Shown here piece by piece: positions 1 through 8,450 of a stretch of 59,652 nucleotides of DNA (within the stretch, counting starts at the first letter, position 1; every line of letters starts with the position of its first letter). Source of the DNA: Fusicatenibacter sp. (lineage in GTDB: Bacteria > Bacillota > Clostridia > Lachnospirales > Lachnospiraceae); the NCBI GenBank assembly GCA_022766945.1, contig JALEOU010000020.1:1-59652 (forward strand), read 5' to 3'. A program made the position numbers and the translations under genes. The notes below the pieces were generated by a model. That model was given only the letters and a program-made list of their open reading frames with translations. It did no database searches and was not told the DNA's origin.

Positions 1-2
1 AA

Positions 3-74
3 AAGGATCAGTTGAAACAGCTGCTTCCCTGGTCACCAAGTCTTCCGGAAGAATGTAAAGTACAATTAAAATAG
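3..74 (+). CDS. C-terminal end of an IS66-family transposase (partial)
   Basis: An open frame enters from the left edge and stops at TAG 72-74, giving 23 residues that contain LLPWSPSLPEEC. This matches the usual C-terminal tail of Firmicutes IS66 transposases (LLPWS followed by LP and a Cys). The rest of the gene lies outside the window, so it cannot be said whether the element is intact. A strong terminator follows 10 bases after the stop. The call rests on a short tail motif and could be wrong. Confidence 0.55.
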   Translation, partial: KDQLKQLLPWSPSLPEECKVQLK

Positions 75-84
75 TAGCTCTAGA

Positions 85-113
85 ATCCTGCCAGAAATGG
101 CAGGATAATTTTT
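85..113 (+). terminator. Intrinsic terminator after the transposase end
   Basis: A perfect 9-bp stem (ATCCTGCCA with TGGCAGGAT, 85-93 and 98-106) closes a GAAA tetraloop and is followed by a T-rich run at 109-113. It lies just downstream of the plus-strand transposase stop. Confidence 0.85.
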
Positions 114-550
114 GTCAACATACAGGTTATTACCTACTTACCATGTATCGGATATTTTCTTTTCTGAAATATCCTCCCTCCAAATAGACTATTGGACTTT
201 TTTCGGATGTATAGCATCAAAACGGCACCGGATCTTGCCCTTGATCCGATGCCGCCTTTTGTCAGATGAGATTGCACGCGGTTCTCCCGCACTGCAGATA
301 AGAAACACAAAACCTTTTGGGTCTTCAGTGTGTTAGTGTTTGTGTTTGGAAAAGTGCACAGACCAATTTTGTCTGCGGAACTTCAGGAAGATCTGTATGG
401 TTTGGTTCTCTTTATTCTTAAACAGTTTACAAGTTACGCTCATCTGACGTTATAGGGATATGTAATGTAAGTGAACTTCGCAAAAGAAAGGCTGTAACCG
501 GATACTTTTATTGTATTCCGAGATACATTTATTTATTTTGTGATTAGGGG
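114..550. other. Intergenic region without a recognisable gene
   Basis: About 440 bases with no frame that has a convincing start site or a recognisable product. It holds one hairpin (223-254). No terminal inverted repeat of the neighbouring IS66-type element could be made out, so the right end of that element is unresolved. Confidence 0.5.
223..254 (-). terminator. Possible minus-strand terminator hairpin
   Basis: Two 12-base arms with one non-identical position (a G-T wobble when read on the minus strand) enclose an 8-base loop. TTTT follows on the minus strand and CCTTTT on the plus strand. It could end transcription of the secreted-protein gene at 551-1060, but it lies 300 bases beyond that stop. 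Confidence 0.35.
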
Positions 551-1060
551 TTAGCCGATGTAGATGCCGTTGGTGCAGGTACCTGCGTTTTCTGTCACAC
601 CGTTCTTGGTGCAGGAATGGTAACCACGAAGGCGGTAATAGTAGCCTTTTTCTACCGGATAGCTAAAGCTCTTGGACAAAGTGCATGTATTCGTTGTGGA
701 ATACTCCCAGCTCCGATAGCTGCTAAAGGAACCATTACCGCTGGAACGTTCCAGGTAAATATAAGTTTTTACTTTATCACAGTCCACATAGCAGTCTGTC
801 GATCCATAAATACCTACATAGCCATTGCCGTTATTCGTGATACGTACAGTTCCTTTATACAGATAACTGCTGCGCATTCTGTTTTCATATTCATCTTCAG
901 CCTCAAGATCATATAGCAACTGAGAACCATCAATGACAAGATCAGAGCTTTCCTCTACACTTTCTGCTCTTATACTGTTAGGTGTTACAGCTAACGCTAC
1001 AATCAGTAGTGCTAAAAGACCAATACTCTTTCTGCATACGCCAAATGCTCTTTCTAACAT
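551..1060 (-). CDS. Secreted protein with five cysteines, DUF6147-like
   Basis: 169 residues. Residues 1-32 are a signal peptide (hydrophobic core followed by a likely cut after IRA); the rest is polar with no membrane segment. The mature part carries Cys at 90, 94, 126, 150 and 162 and many Gly, Ser and Tyr, and ends in a stretch resembling the KGYYYRLRG-type ending I associate with small secreted Lachnospiraceae proteins (DUF6147). That family name is from memory and uncertain. A GGAAGGG site lies 3 bases before the ATG. The odd number of Cys leaves at least one unpaired or metal-binding residue if disulfides form. Function unknown. Confidence 0.7.
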   Translation of the reverse strand: MLERAFGVCRKSIGLLALLIVALAVTPNSIRAESVEESSDLVIDGSQLLYDLEAEDEYENRMRSSYLYKGTVRITNNGNGYVGIYGSTDCYVDCDKVKTYIYLERSSGNGSFSSYRSWEYSTTNTCTLSKSFSYPVEKGYYYRLRGYHSCTKNGVTENAGTCTNGIYIG

Positions 1061-1120
1061 GTCCCTTCCTTCTTCAAGTTTCTTACATTACAATATATAT
1101 ACGCAGATTTCATCAAAATA

Positions 1121-1978
1121 TTACAGATTATACTGCATTTTTTTCAAAATTTTAATTAACTCCTCTTTTTCAATTCGTCCCCCAAAGGTATAGTATACGT
1201 TTTTATATTCCCAAAAAGCCATGAATTGCGATTCATCTTCATTATCTGATAAATTTTTTATCTCTATTTCAATATTGTCATCTAACGTTTGTATATTTAC
1301 TTTTTCATTATTTGTCCAATCTCCATGGGACAAATCTTTTTCATTATCTCCAACAAAAAAGAATAAATATCCATCTTGATACTTATACAGTATTTTTGCT
1401 ATGCCAGTTTCTTCTGACACTTCATATTTATAATAAGACATACCTTCAGGTATATAATAAAATTCCGGTATTTGCACCTTTAGTTTCTCTACAATATCAG
1501 CTTTTGCCTCTTCTTCCGTCACATCCAGTAATTCTCTGTTTTCTCCATTATCGATTTGAGTAACTACTCCTGCATTCCTTGTACTTTCCCCGGAAAACAT
1601 GACTCTTAACCAGTTCGCCTCACTGGTCATACAGAACCCGAACAAACATCCGCCTGCCACCAGCACCACAGCGGCAGCTTTTGTGACATTTTTCCGGATT
1701 CTTCTTTTCTTCTTCTCTTTTTCCTCCCTGGCCATGCGTGCCTGCTCCATAGAAATAGCGCGCGCGATCGCGTGAGTCTTCTCTGTGGGATTGCCCTCCT
1801 CATCCGCCAGGCCTTTTTCCTGCAGCAGCTTGCAAAAGCGATCGTACATTTCCTCCACCTGCTCAGGTGTAGGCTCCGCCGCTTTCCTGCGCGCACGTTC
1901 CTCCATTTCCTCCGCTCTGGACTCCATGGCTTTTTCCAGTATTCGCTTCTTCTGTTCCGCTTTCTTGTCTTTTCTCAT
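1121..1978 (-). CDS. Single-pass membrane protein, DUF4367-like (possible anti-sigma factor)
   Basis: 285 residues from the ATG at 1978; the longer frame would run into murG and carries no site. Residues 1-98 are a highly charged, probably coiled cytoplasmic region, 100-117 one membrane helix, and roughly 155-285 an outer domain like DUF4367 (FYYIPEGM near its start, a Tyr/Phe-rich beta pattern, an EELIKILKKM helix at the end). Such proteins are often encoded with ECF-type sigma factors and act as anti-sigma factors. A sigma gene on the same strand lies 1.2 kb upstream, but murG on the other strand separates them. The anti-sigma role is inferred. Confidence 0.65.
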   Translation of the reverse strand: MRKDKKAEQKKRILEKAMESRAEEMEERARRKAAEPTPEQVEEMYDRFCKLLQEKGLADEEGNPTEKTHAIARAISMEQARMAREEKEKKKRRIRKNVTKAAAVVLVAGGCLFGFCMTSEANWLRVMFSGESTRNAGVVTQIDNGENRELLDVTEEEAKADIVEKLKVQIPEFYYIPEGMSYYKYEVSEETGIAKILYKYQDGYLFFFVGDNEKDLSHGDWTNNEKVNIQTLDDNIEIEIKNLSDNEDESQFMAFWEYKNVYYTFGGRIEKEELIKILKKMQYNL

Positions 1979-2017
1979 CTTACCATTTATCCTCACAGTA
2001 TTCCCTGGTTTCACTGC

Positions 2018-2046
2018 TTGACTTTTCATTACCTTAAGCAGATAAT
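2018..2046 (+). promoter_or_regulatory. Promoter of murG
   Basis: -35 TTGACT, 17-base spacer, -10 GATAAT. It ends 32 bases before the murG ATG and lies in the divergent gap shared with the DUF4367-like gene. Confidence 0.7.
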
Positions 2047-2078
2047 AAAGATGCAAATAATTACAGGGAGGAATTCTC

Positions 2079-3152
2079 ATGAAACACATTGTACTAACCG
2101 GCGGCGGCACTGCTGGCCACGTAACGCCTAATATCGCCCTGATTCCTTCACTTCTGGAAGCAGGTTATAAAATTTCCTATATCGGCTCCTATGACGGCAT
2201 CGAAAAAAAGCTGATTGAAGATTTCGGTATTCCATACTATGGAATTTCTTCCGGAAAACTGCGCCGCTATTTTGATCCCAAGAACTTCTCTGATCCCTTC
2301 CGCGTCATCAAAGGCTATCAGGAAGCGAAAAAACTCTTAAAAGAACTGAATCCGAACATTGTATTTTCCAAAGGCGGCTTTGTATCCGTTCCTGTGGTTC
2401 TCGCTGCAAAAGCCCGCAAAATTCCGGCTATCATTCATGAATCAGATATGACCCCCGGCCTGGCGAACAAGATCTGTATCCCATCCGCAGCAAAGGTCTG
2501 CTGTAACTTCCCGGAGACGGTAAAATGCCTGCCTGCTGATAAGGCTGTGCTCACCGGTACCCCGATCCGTCAGGAGCTCCTGAACGGAAATAAACTGGAA
2601 GCTCTGAAGTTCTGCGGCTTCACCACGAAGAAACCGGTGATTCTCGTCATTGGCGGCAGTCTTGGTTCTGTAGCTGTCAACAATGCCGTCAGAGGCATTC
2701 TTCCCGAACTGCTGAAAGACTTCCAGGTCATTCACCTTTGCGGGAAAGATAAACTGGATCCTTCCCTCAACGGAACGGAGGGCTATGTTCAGTTTGAATA
2801 TATCAAAAAAGAACTGCCGGATCTGTTCGCACTGTCCGATATCATCATCTCACGTGCCGGTGCAAATGCGATCTGCGAAATCAGCGCCCTTGCAAAACCG
2901 AATCTTCTGATCCCGCTCTCTGCCAATGCCAGCCGGGGTGACCAGATTCTGAACGCCCGCTCGTTTGAACGTCAGGGTTACAGCAAGGTTCTCGAAGAAG
3001 AGGAGCTCACCTCCGAAAAACTTCTGGATGCAATCCGTGACCTTTACGAAAATCGTCAGACCTATATTGATGCCATGGCAGGCAGCGATCACACCGATTC
3101 CATTGGAAGAATCGTTTCACTGATTCAGGAATGTGAACGCAAAGAGGACTGA
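2079..3152 (+). CDS. murG: UDP-N-acetylglucosamine transferase MurG
   Basis: 357 residues, the usual MurG length. MurG adds GlcNAc to undecaprenyl-PP-MurNAc-pentapeptide (lipid I to lipid II) on the inner face of the membrane. The N-terminal GT-B half begins with [11 protein letters not shown]; the C-terminal half has a GGSLGS loop and the [11 protein letters not shown] segment that binds UDP-GlcNAc. A GGGAGG site lies 8 bases before ATG and a TTGACT/GATAAT promoter upstream. It stands alone, away from other mur genes, and converges on the sigma factor gene with only 15 bases between the stops. Confidence 0.93.
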   Translation: MKHIVLTGGGTAGHVTPNIALIPSLLEAGYKISYIGSYDGIEKKLIEDFGIPYYGISSGKLRRYFDPKNFSDPFRVIKGYQEAKKLLKELNPNIVFSKGGFVSVPVVLAAKARKIPAIIHESDMTPGLANKICIPSAAKVCCNFPETVKCLPADKAVLTGTPIRQELLNGNKLEALKFCGFTTKKPVILVIGGSLGSVAVNNAVRGILPELLKDFQVIHLCGKDKLDPSLNGTEGYVQFEYIKKELPDLFALSDIIISRAGANAICEISALAKPNLLIPLSANASRGDQILNARSFERQGYSKVLEEEELTSEKLLDAIRDLYENRQTYIDAMAGSDHTDSIGRIVSLIQECERKED

Positions 3153-3167
3153 CCTCCTGCATGGATG

Positions 3168-3692
3168 TCACAGGATTCCCATATCTTTTGCCTCTTTACC
3201 AAAATTAGCGATCAGCCAGTCTTTTGCGCGGTGGAGCTTTACACCCAGGTTATTTCTCGAAATGCCAAGCTCTGCCGCGACCTCATTATAACTTCTCTTC
3301 TTAATCTTTATTTCACGGATCAGGTAATACCATTCTTTATTGTATTCATACAAGGCATCCATTACCTTTTCCTCAAATTCGGAATGGTTCTGCTTGTTCC
3401 CGGGGTCACTCAGATCTTCTTCCTTGATAAGAAAATCCACCAGATCATCCAGATTGGTTTCCTGATAATGGGCAGCCTTTCTGAAATAACTTCTTGCCGT
3501 ATTCTTCGCAACTGTTCTCAGCCAGCTTTTCACTTCATCTTCGCGAATATCTTCTATGTTAATGTAGAGTTTTAAGAACACTTCCTGTGTAATGTCCTCT
3601 GCAAGCGCAGCATTCTTCGTCTCATAGAGTGCTTCGCGATACGTAAATGCTGTATTTTCTTTGTAAACCCTGTCAAATTCTGACCGCTTCAT
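3168..3692 (-). CDS. RNA polymerase sigma-70 family factor (ECF-like)
   Basis: 174 residues. Residues about 10-75 match sigma region 2 (AEDITQEVFLKLY, then a WLRTVAKN stretch); residues about 110-165 match region 4, with a helix-turn-helix near SYNEVAAELGISRNNL. No other domain is present, so it is ECF-like. It lies 25 bases after the HIT gene and is probably transcribed with it. The likely partner is the DUF4367-like membrane protein at 1121-1978, beyond the oppositely oriented murG. The signal and target genes are unknown. Confidence 0.85.
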   Translation of the reverse strand: MKRSEFDRVYKENTAFTYREALYETKNAALAEDITQEVFLKLYINIEDIREDEVKSWLRTVAKNTARSYFRKAAHYQETNLDDLVDFLIKEEDLSDPGNKQNHSEFEEKVMDALYEYNKEWYYLIREIKIKKRSYNEVAAELGISRNNLGVKLHRAKDWLIANFGKEAKDMGIL

Positions 3693-3717
3693 CTTTTGTA
3701 CCGTTCCTGCTGCGGAA

Positions 3718-4128
3718 TCATAACTGTGCTGCCACGCTCTCGATCACAAGTTTTTTCGTCTCCTCATCCAGAGTACCCGGTGTCCAGGCGGCAACGCCGG
3801 CATGATCGTCTTTGTATCTTGGAATCAGATGCATGTGGAAATGGAACACCGTCTGTCCTGCAGCTTCTCCGTTATTCTGAACCAGGTTAAAACCGTCACA
3901 GGAAAGTGCCTTCGTCATGGCAGAAGCCATCTTTTTGGCAAGAATCATAGCCTTTGCAGCCTGTTCTTCCGGAATCTCATAAAGATTCGCGTAATGTTTC
4001 TTTGGCAGAATCAGCGCATGACCTTTTGTCGCCGGTCCAAGATCCAGTATCACCCGAAATTCTTCATCCTCATACAGAGTCGCTGTCGGGATTTCTCCAT
4101 TTGCCAATTTACAAAATATACATTCCAT
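3718..4128 (-). CDS. HIT-family nucleotide hydrolase/transferase
   Basis: 136 residues. The HIT motif HFHMH at 96-100 carries the catalytic His that is nucleotidylated when nucleoside phosphate esters are split. CIFC at 3-6 is the usual N-terminal Cys pair of this branch (Hit/HinT type). Start: AGGAG lies 10 bases before the ATG at 4128; an ATG two codons earlier sits too close to the site. It is followed at 25 bases by the sigma factor gene. Substrate not predictable. Confidence 0.9.
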   Translation of the reverse strand: MECIFCKLANGEIPTATLYEDEEFRVILDLGPATKGHALILPKKHYANLYEIPEEQAAKAMILAKKMASAMTKALSCDGFNLVQNNGEAAGQTVFHFHMHLIPRYKDDHAGVAAWTPGTLDEETKKLVIESVAAQL

Positions 4129-4497
4129 AACCATAATCTCCTTTCGATTTTTCTTACCTTTCAAATTTGGTAACTATTGCGCTGTCTGATCGTTTCACGC
4201 AGAACAGCCTTCATCATTTTGCTTCATAAAACTGCTCTTTCGGCTTTGCCAAACAGCAATATGCAAAAACAATCCTTAACAGGAAGAATTACATGATTTC
4301 TCTTTCCTGTCACTGTTGTTCTGAAAAATTACAAAATCTGCACAAAAAAAGTGTGATGAATCCCTTTATCTTTAAACATTTTTCTGTAACATGTCACATT
4401 TTGTCAGAATATGCAGAACTCTTTTCGTTGCACTCCCCATTCAAAAATGATAAGGTTAAATGCAAAATAATCCAGCTTTGATTGAGGAGGTCTTATC
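4129..4497. other. Divergent intergenic region
   Basis: About 370 AT-rich bases between the HIT gene (minus) and the histidine kinase gene (plus). It must hold both promoters, but no strong -35/-10 pair stands out. A weak candidate for the kinase gene is TTGCAC, 17 bases, TAAGGT near 4428-4456. No RNA or small gene recognised. Confidence 0.4.
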
Positions 4498-5199
4498 ATG
4501 AAAAATGGCAGATCCGCAGCAGAGAGAAATCCAGCCATAAATACAAACAAGGAATGCCGTGCGCTTCTCTCCAAAGTGTCTCACGAGATTCGCAATCCCG
4601 TGGCATTGATCAACAGCTTTCTTCAGCTTCTTCTTTCCAGTCACCCTGAGCTTTCCAGCGACTGTTACTTTCAGAAGATCCAGGAAAACATGAACTGCCT
4701 GAAGAATTTGCTGGATGAGCTGACCAGCTACAATCACTCCGGCACTTTACATCCGGAAGAAGTCAATCCTTATCTTCTTCTCCAGCAGATCACCGCCGAT
4801 GCAGGCGCTGCCTTAGAATCCAAAAAGATTACCCTGGAGCTCTCGAAGCAGTCTGCCATTCCCCGCATCCGGCTGGACACGCTCAAATTTCAGCAGCTCT
4901 GCTTCAATCTGATCCGAAATGCTGCGGAAGCGATGCCGGAAGGCGGATGTATCCGCATCTTCATCTCGTTCGACGGTGAAAACGTCATCATCCGTTTTTC
5001 CGATAAAGGCTGCGGCATTCCCGAAGAATACCTGCCGACGCTGTTCGATCTCTTTGTCACCCACAAGGAAAACGGGACCGGGTTGGGGCTTGCAATCTGC
5101 CGTGAAATTGTCACAGCCCACCACGGTACCATCTCCGTTCGCTCCAGAGAAGGAGAAGGTTCCGAATTTATAGTGCGGCTTCCGCTCACGGAATCATGA
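4498..5199 (+). CDS. Orphan soluble histidine kinase
   Basis: 233 residues: a short N-terminal tail, HisKA with the H-box VSHEIRNP (His29), then HATPase_c with the N-box (NLIRNAAEA), a DKGCGIPEE G1-type box and GTGLGLAI. There is no membrane segment, PAS or other sensor domain, so the signal must come through another protein or the cytoplasm. No response regulator is adjacent. The form recalls short sporulation-type kinases that feed Spo0F/Spo0A, but that is inference. AGGAGG lies 7 bases before ATG. Its stop overlaps the convergent rhomboid gene by 6 bases. Confidence 0.88.
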   Translation: MKNGRSAAERNPAINTNKECRALLSKVSHEIRNPVALINSFLQLLLSSHPELSSDCYFQKIQENMNCLKNLLDELTSYNHSGTLHPEEVNPYLLLQQITADAGAALESKKITLELSKQSAIPRIRLDTLKFQQLCFNLIRNAAEAMPEGGCIRIFISFDGENVIIRFSDKGCGIPEEYLPTLFDLFVTHKENGTGLGLAICREIVTAHHGTISVRSREGEGSEFIVRLPLTES

Positions 5200-5889
5200 A
5201 TTTCTTCCAAACCGACGCTTTCTACGCCGTTTCCCTCTAAATAAAACCAATGGGTAAAGGATCACCATCCCGACGATTCCCGCAAAGAATCCTCCCAGAT
5301 GCGCCTGATTATCTACATTGGAAGACTGAAAGCCGACAATCAGGGAACAGAACGCCATGAGTCCCATTCTGCGGATTCCCAGATCTTCGATATGTCCTCT
5401 GTGAAAGATCAGAAGGACAATCATCGCTCCGACCACAGCAAAAATAGCACCGGAAGCTCCAGCTGAGATGACCGGAGGTACACCGCCTGCCATCTCCTCT
5501 AGTTCATGCAGATAAGAACACAGATTTCCGCAGAGGCCTCCGCCCAGATAGATCAGCAGATAGACTGCTTTGCCTGCATAACGTTCCAGATAATCTCCAA
5601 GAAACAGAAGCAGGACCATATTGCTGATCAGATGGTTGATCCCGAAGTGGAGAAACATGCTGGTAAGCAAACGATAATACTCACCGGATCGGATCGCAGG
5701 TGCATAGGCTGCTCCCCACCGCATCATATTTTCATAGTTCCCGCTGCCCCCGGTCACTGTTACCAGCAGAAAGACAATCAGGTTCAGGATGACAATCAGC
5801 AGGTTCATGCTCAGTCTGCGATTTCTTCGCAGACGTTCCACAAAATCTTCATCCGGATCATATTCATAACGCGGAGTATTCATAAACAT
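5194..5889 (-). CDS. Rhomboid-family intramembrane serine protease
   Basis: 231 residues with about six membrane segments. The catalytic pair is visible: Ser in GASGA and His in the AHLGG segment, and the HxxxN pattern of the family sits in the second helix (HFGINHLISN). Rhomboids cut transmembrane substrates inside the bilayer. Start: GAGG lies 7 bases before the ATG at 5889. Two Arg/Lys-rich stretches, at residues about 20-25 and at the C-terminus, are cytoplasmic by the positive-inside rule. Substrate unknown. Confidence 0.9.
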   Translation of the reverse strand: MFMNTPRYEYDPDEDFVERLRRNRRLSMNLLIVILNLIVFLLVTVTGGSGNYENMMRWGAAYAPAIRSGEYYRLLTSMFLHFGINHLISNMVLLLFLGDYLERYAGKAVYLLIYLGGGLCGNLCSYLHELEEMAGGVPPVISAGASGAIFAVVGAMIVLLIFHRGHIEDLGIRRMGLMAFCSLIVGFQSSNVDNQAHLGGFFAGIVGMVILYPLVLFRGKRRRKRRFGRNS

Positions 5890-5995
5890 TTCATTCCTCA
5901 CTCGTATTATCTTACCATTATACGGGAAATGTCCTTCCAATGCAAGAAAGCAAACTTATTTTTGTACTGGATTTGTCATCGTTTTTCGACAAAAG

Positions 5996-6050
5996 AGAGC
6001 AGATACCGTAAAATTTCTTGTGCCTCCTTCGAAATTCAGGTATCTGCTCT
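5996..6050 (-). terminator. Terminator at the end of the Tad operon
   Basis: A perfect 12-bp stem (AGAGCAGATACC with its complement, 5996-6007 and 6039-6050) follows the FHA gene. CTTTTG comes after it on the minus strand. The plus strand has a T5 run as well, so it may work both ways. Confidence 0.8.
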
Positions 6051-6072
6051 TTTTCTTTCTGCAACTATTTTT

Positions 6073-7542
6073 TTAACAGCCTTTCATCGTAAACCGATAC
6101 GTTTTGTCGGCAAATGTAATCTCATCCGATTCCCCGAGTAATCTCTTTTCTTCTCCCTGCAAAGGTTCTCCATTCACTCTCGTCCCATTTCTTGAATTCA
6201 GGTCCGTCAGAAAATAACCCTCCGCTGTTTTCGTGATCTTCGCGTGAAGCCTGCTGATCGTGTTGTAAGGAAGAACCACATCTGCCGCGGAAGACAGTTT
6301 TCCAATCAGCACAATCTCCCTTTTCAGAGCCACCAGCGGCAGATCCGCAGGACTGACCGGTATCAGGCAGGCAACATAGGTCGGTCCGCTTCCGAGCAGT
6401 TCCGTCTCCTCGTAAAGATCTTCCGCCTCCGAATCGAAATTCTGTCCCATTTCTGTTTGTCCCTTTTGTTCTTTTCCGGCTTTTTGATCCTGGGATTCCC
6501 TCTTCACCTCTTCTTTTCTCAGCATCTGCGCATCATCCTCTTCCTTCCCGGCAAATGACAGAAAATCCTCCTTTACATCCGTTCCGGACTCCCATGGCTT
6601 CTGCCTCAAAATCTGTCCAAACTTTGGCAGCTGCCCAAAAACACGTTCCGTTCCCGTTCTGTTTTTCCGTATCAGGCTGGTCAGTACAAGACACAGACCT
6701 GTCAAAACGACCAACAAAAACGCAGTAAAGTACCATATCACAGAAACGTGAAACCACCGAAACAGCACAATCACCCCCAGAACGGCAACGCAGGCTGCCC
6801 CTCCTGCAAGGTTCCGTATCTTTTCCCAGTCTTCTTCGTCCTCTTCGTCCTCTTCCGAAAAAAAAGAATCCAGTATCTGCTGATGCATTTTTTCTTTCTG
6901 TATTTTTTCCTTCTCTTCGTCGCTTTGGAATGCAGGAATTTCCGCTTTCTCTCCCTGTCTGTACTCTCTTTGCGTCTTTTTCCTGTTCTGATTCGTCTGA
7001 TACAGCAGATTTTTCAGCAGATCCAGAGAAAATGTTCCGATACTGATTTCCCTGTAAAGACCATACCCCAGCGCAACAGCTCCTTCATCCTGATGATCCA
7101 GTTTCGGCAGAATATATTCCATCAGTTCCCGAAGTTTCTCCTGCAGGGAACCATTCTTTTCCTGCTCACATGGAAGATAGCAAAAACTGAAATGCTCAAG
7201 CCCCGCATCCGTGTAAATCAGCTCCGGTGCAAGCAGCAGGCCTTCCTCTGTCAGCAAATAGTTTCCAAGCTCTTCAAGCAGTGCAAACAGATGCTCAAAA
7301 AGATGTTCAAGCACCTCATGTCCGATTGAACGGTGCTCAAACAGACTGTCCAGTGACTGTTTTGAAGTAATATCATAATAAAACAGTGTCCGGTTATCCA
7401 CCTTGCCGATTCTGCAGTTCAGAAGATCCGGTATCGTATTTGTGAGCAGCATGCGGATCTGATAGGATGCTGTATCCGGTTCTGCTTCCCCGTGAATAAT
7501 CAGATAATTGTGGTTCATATCTCTTCGGTAATCAATCTGCAT
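6073..7542 (-). CDS. Membrane protein with N-terminal DUF6382-like and C-terminal FHA domains
   Basis: 489 residues from the ATG at 7542 (AGGGAG 6 bases upstream). The N-terminal 180 residues fit the DUF6382 domain found with FHA in Firmicutes (family name recalled, not searched). A Lys/Glu-rich linker, two adjacent membrane helices and a second charged linker follow. The last 90 residues are an FHA domain (GKLSSAADVVL, then ISRLHAKI, then DLNSRNGTRVNG), which binds phosphothreonine peptides. It is the last gene of the Tad operon. No Ser/Thr kinase is encoded here, so its phospho-partner lies elsewhere. It may link pilus assembly to phosphorylation signalling; that is inference. Confidence 0.85.
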   Translation of the reverse strand: MQIDYRRDMNHNYLIIHGEAEPDTASYQIRMLLTNTIPDLLNCRIGKVDNRTLFYYDITSKQSLDSLFEHRSIGHEVLEHLFEHLFALLEELGNYLLTEEGLLLAPELIYTDAGLEHFSFCYLPCEQEKNGSLQEKLRELMEYILPKLDHQDEGAVALGYGLYREISIGTFSLDLLKNLLYQTNQNRKKTQREYRQGEKAEIPAFQSDEEKEKIQKEKMHQQILDSFFSEEDEEDEEDWEKIRNLAGGAACVAVLGVIVLFRWFHVSVIWYFTAFLLVVLTGLCLVLTSLIRKNRTGTERVFGQLPKFGQILRQKPWESGTDVKEDFLSFAGKEEDDAQMLRKEEVKRESQDQKAGKEQKGQTEMGQNFDSEAEDLYEETELLGSGPTYVACLIPVSPADLPLVALKREIVLIGKLSSAADVVLPYNTISRLHAKITKTAEGYFLTDLNSRNGTRVNGEPLQGEEKRLLGESDEITFADKTYRFTMKGC

Positions 7543-7581
7543 CCTGTACTCCCTTTCTCCGCCCAACTGCGGTCTTTTTCC

Positions 7582-8025
7582 TCATGATTCCACCCTAAGA
7601 AGTGATTTGACATTCCGGATCTTCCGTATGATTTCAGTAGGATTTCTTCTGGAAACCGAAGCAGTCACCCGATACTTCAAACCTGCCTTCCCGGTGATCT
7701 CCAGGACACTGCCGCTGATCTCTACCTGAAGCTCCTCCTTCGCTGCTGACACTCCCATCTGAATTTTCTGTCCCGGCAGCGGATATGCCTGTTCCAGTTC
7801 TGTCAGGCGAAGAATGGTCTCTTCCCTGCCGCAGTCAGGCAAGGTCCGTCCTTTACTCTCACCGAGCATTGCCGCTTCATATGCGGCACAGGTATACCAT
7901 GCACGCTCGTGAATATAAAAATCCAGAGAAATCAGCAAAAAGAGAATCATCAGTACCAGAGGAACCACAAGCACTGCCTCTACCGTGATACTTGCCTGTA
8001 CTTTTTTATCCCACAGTTTTTTCAT
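7582..8025 (-). CDS. TadE-like minor pseudopilin
   Basis: 147 residues. The N-terminus has the TadE pattern: a basic stretch, ASITVEA with a Glu five residues into the hydrophobic stretch, then a helix to about residue 36. The rest is an outer domain with two Cys (46, 65). TadE/F proteins are minor pseudopilins processed by the prepilin peptidase. The ATG overlaps the stop of the preceding peptidase gene (ATGA), so translation is probably coupled. Confidence 0.75.
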   Translation of the reverse strand: MKKLWDKKVQASITVEAVLVVPLVLMILFLLISLDFYIHERAWYTCAAYEAAMLGESKGRTLPDCGREETILRLTELEQAYPLPGQKIQMGVSAAKEELQVEISGSVLEITGKAGLKYRVTASVSRRNPTEIIRKIRNVKSLLRVES

Positions 8026-8444
8026 AAACACAGCCTCCCGGCAAAGCAAACCAGCAGAAACGGAACAAATGGCACCGAATCCTGTTTTTTCAGCTTTCCG
8101 GCAGCCATCCGGATCCCGCAGAAAGCGGAACAGAAAAGAAGCGCAGTCACAAGCAGCCAGAGAATCTCCTCCACGTTCATCCAGCTTCCAAGCGACAGCA
8201 GCAGCAGACCATCTCCGTATCCGACTTTTCCTTGTGTAATAAAGCCTGTCACGACCAGGAGTCCTCCCGGTATCATGGCCAACAGAAATTCCGCCAGGCA
8301 GAAGGTGCCTACGGCAAAATGAAACCCAATTCCCAATCCCGCAAAGACTGCGGTAAGTGCAAGGCTGATCTGTCTCTTCCTGACATCCATCTGTGCATGC
8401 ATTCCAAGAACAAGCAGAATGATCGTGTTTGCAGCTTCCTCCAT
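8022..8444 (-). CDS. Second prepilin peptidase (A24 family, short)
   Basis: 140 residues, nearly all membrane helices. Both aspartates expected for the A24 aspartic peptidases are present: Asp20 in MDVRK and Asp78 in GYGDG, a variant of the GxGD signature. It is shorter and more divergent than the other A24 protein of this operon (15492-16019). It sits directly between two TadE-like genes, and its stop overlaps the next start. A role in cutting the pseudopilins next to it is inferred. Confidence 0.75.
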   Translation of the reverse strand: MEEAANTIILLVLGMHAQMDVRKRQISLALTAVFAGLGIGFHFAVGTFCLAEFLLAMIPGGLLVVTGFITQGKVGYGDGLLLLSLGSWMNVEEILWLLVTALLFCSAFCGIRMAAGKLKKQDSVPFVPFLLVCFAGRLCL

Positions 8445-8450
8445 AGTCTC

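Noticed and set aside
112-336. 74-residue open frame on the plus strand after the transposase end
   Set aside because: No ribosome site, runs through two hairpins, and the composition looks like chance.
5506-6141. Long antisense frames opposite rhomboid and FHA genes (and many like them in the window)
   Set aside because: They mirror real genes, lack ribosome sites and have no recognisable domains.
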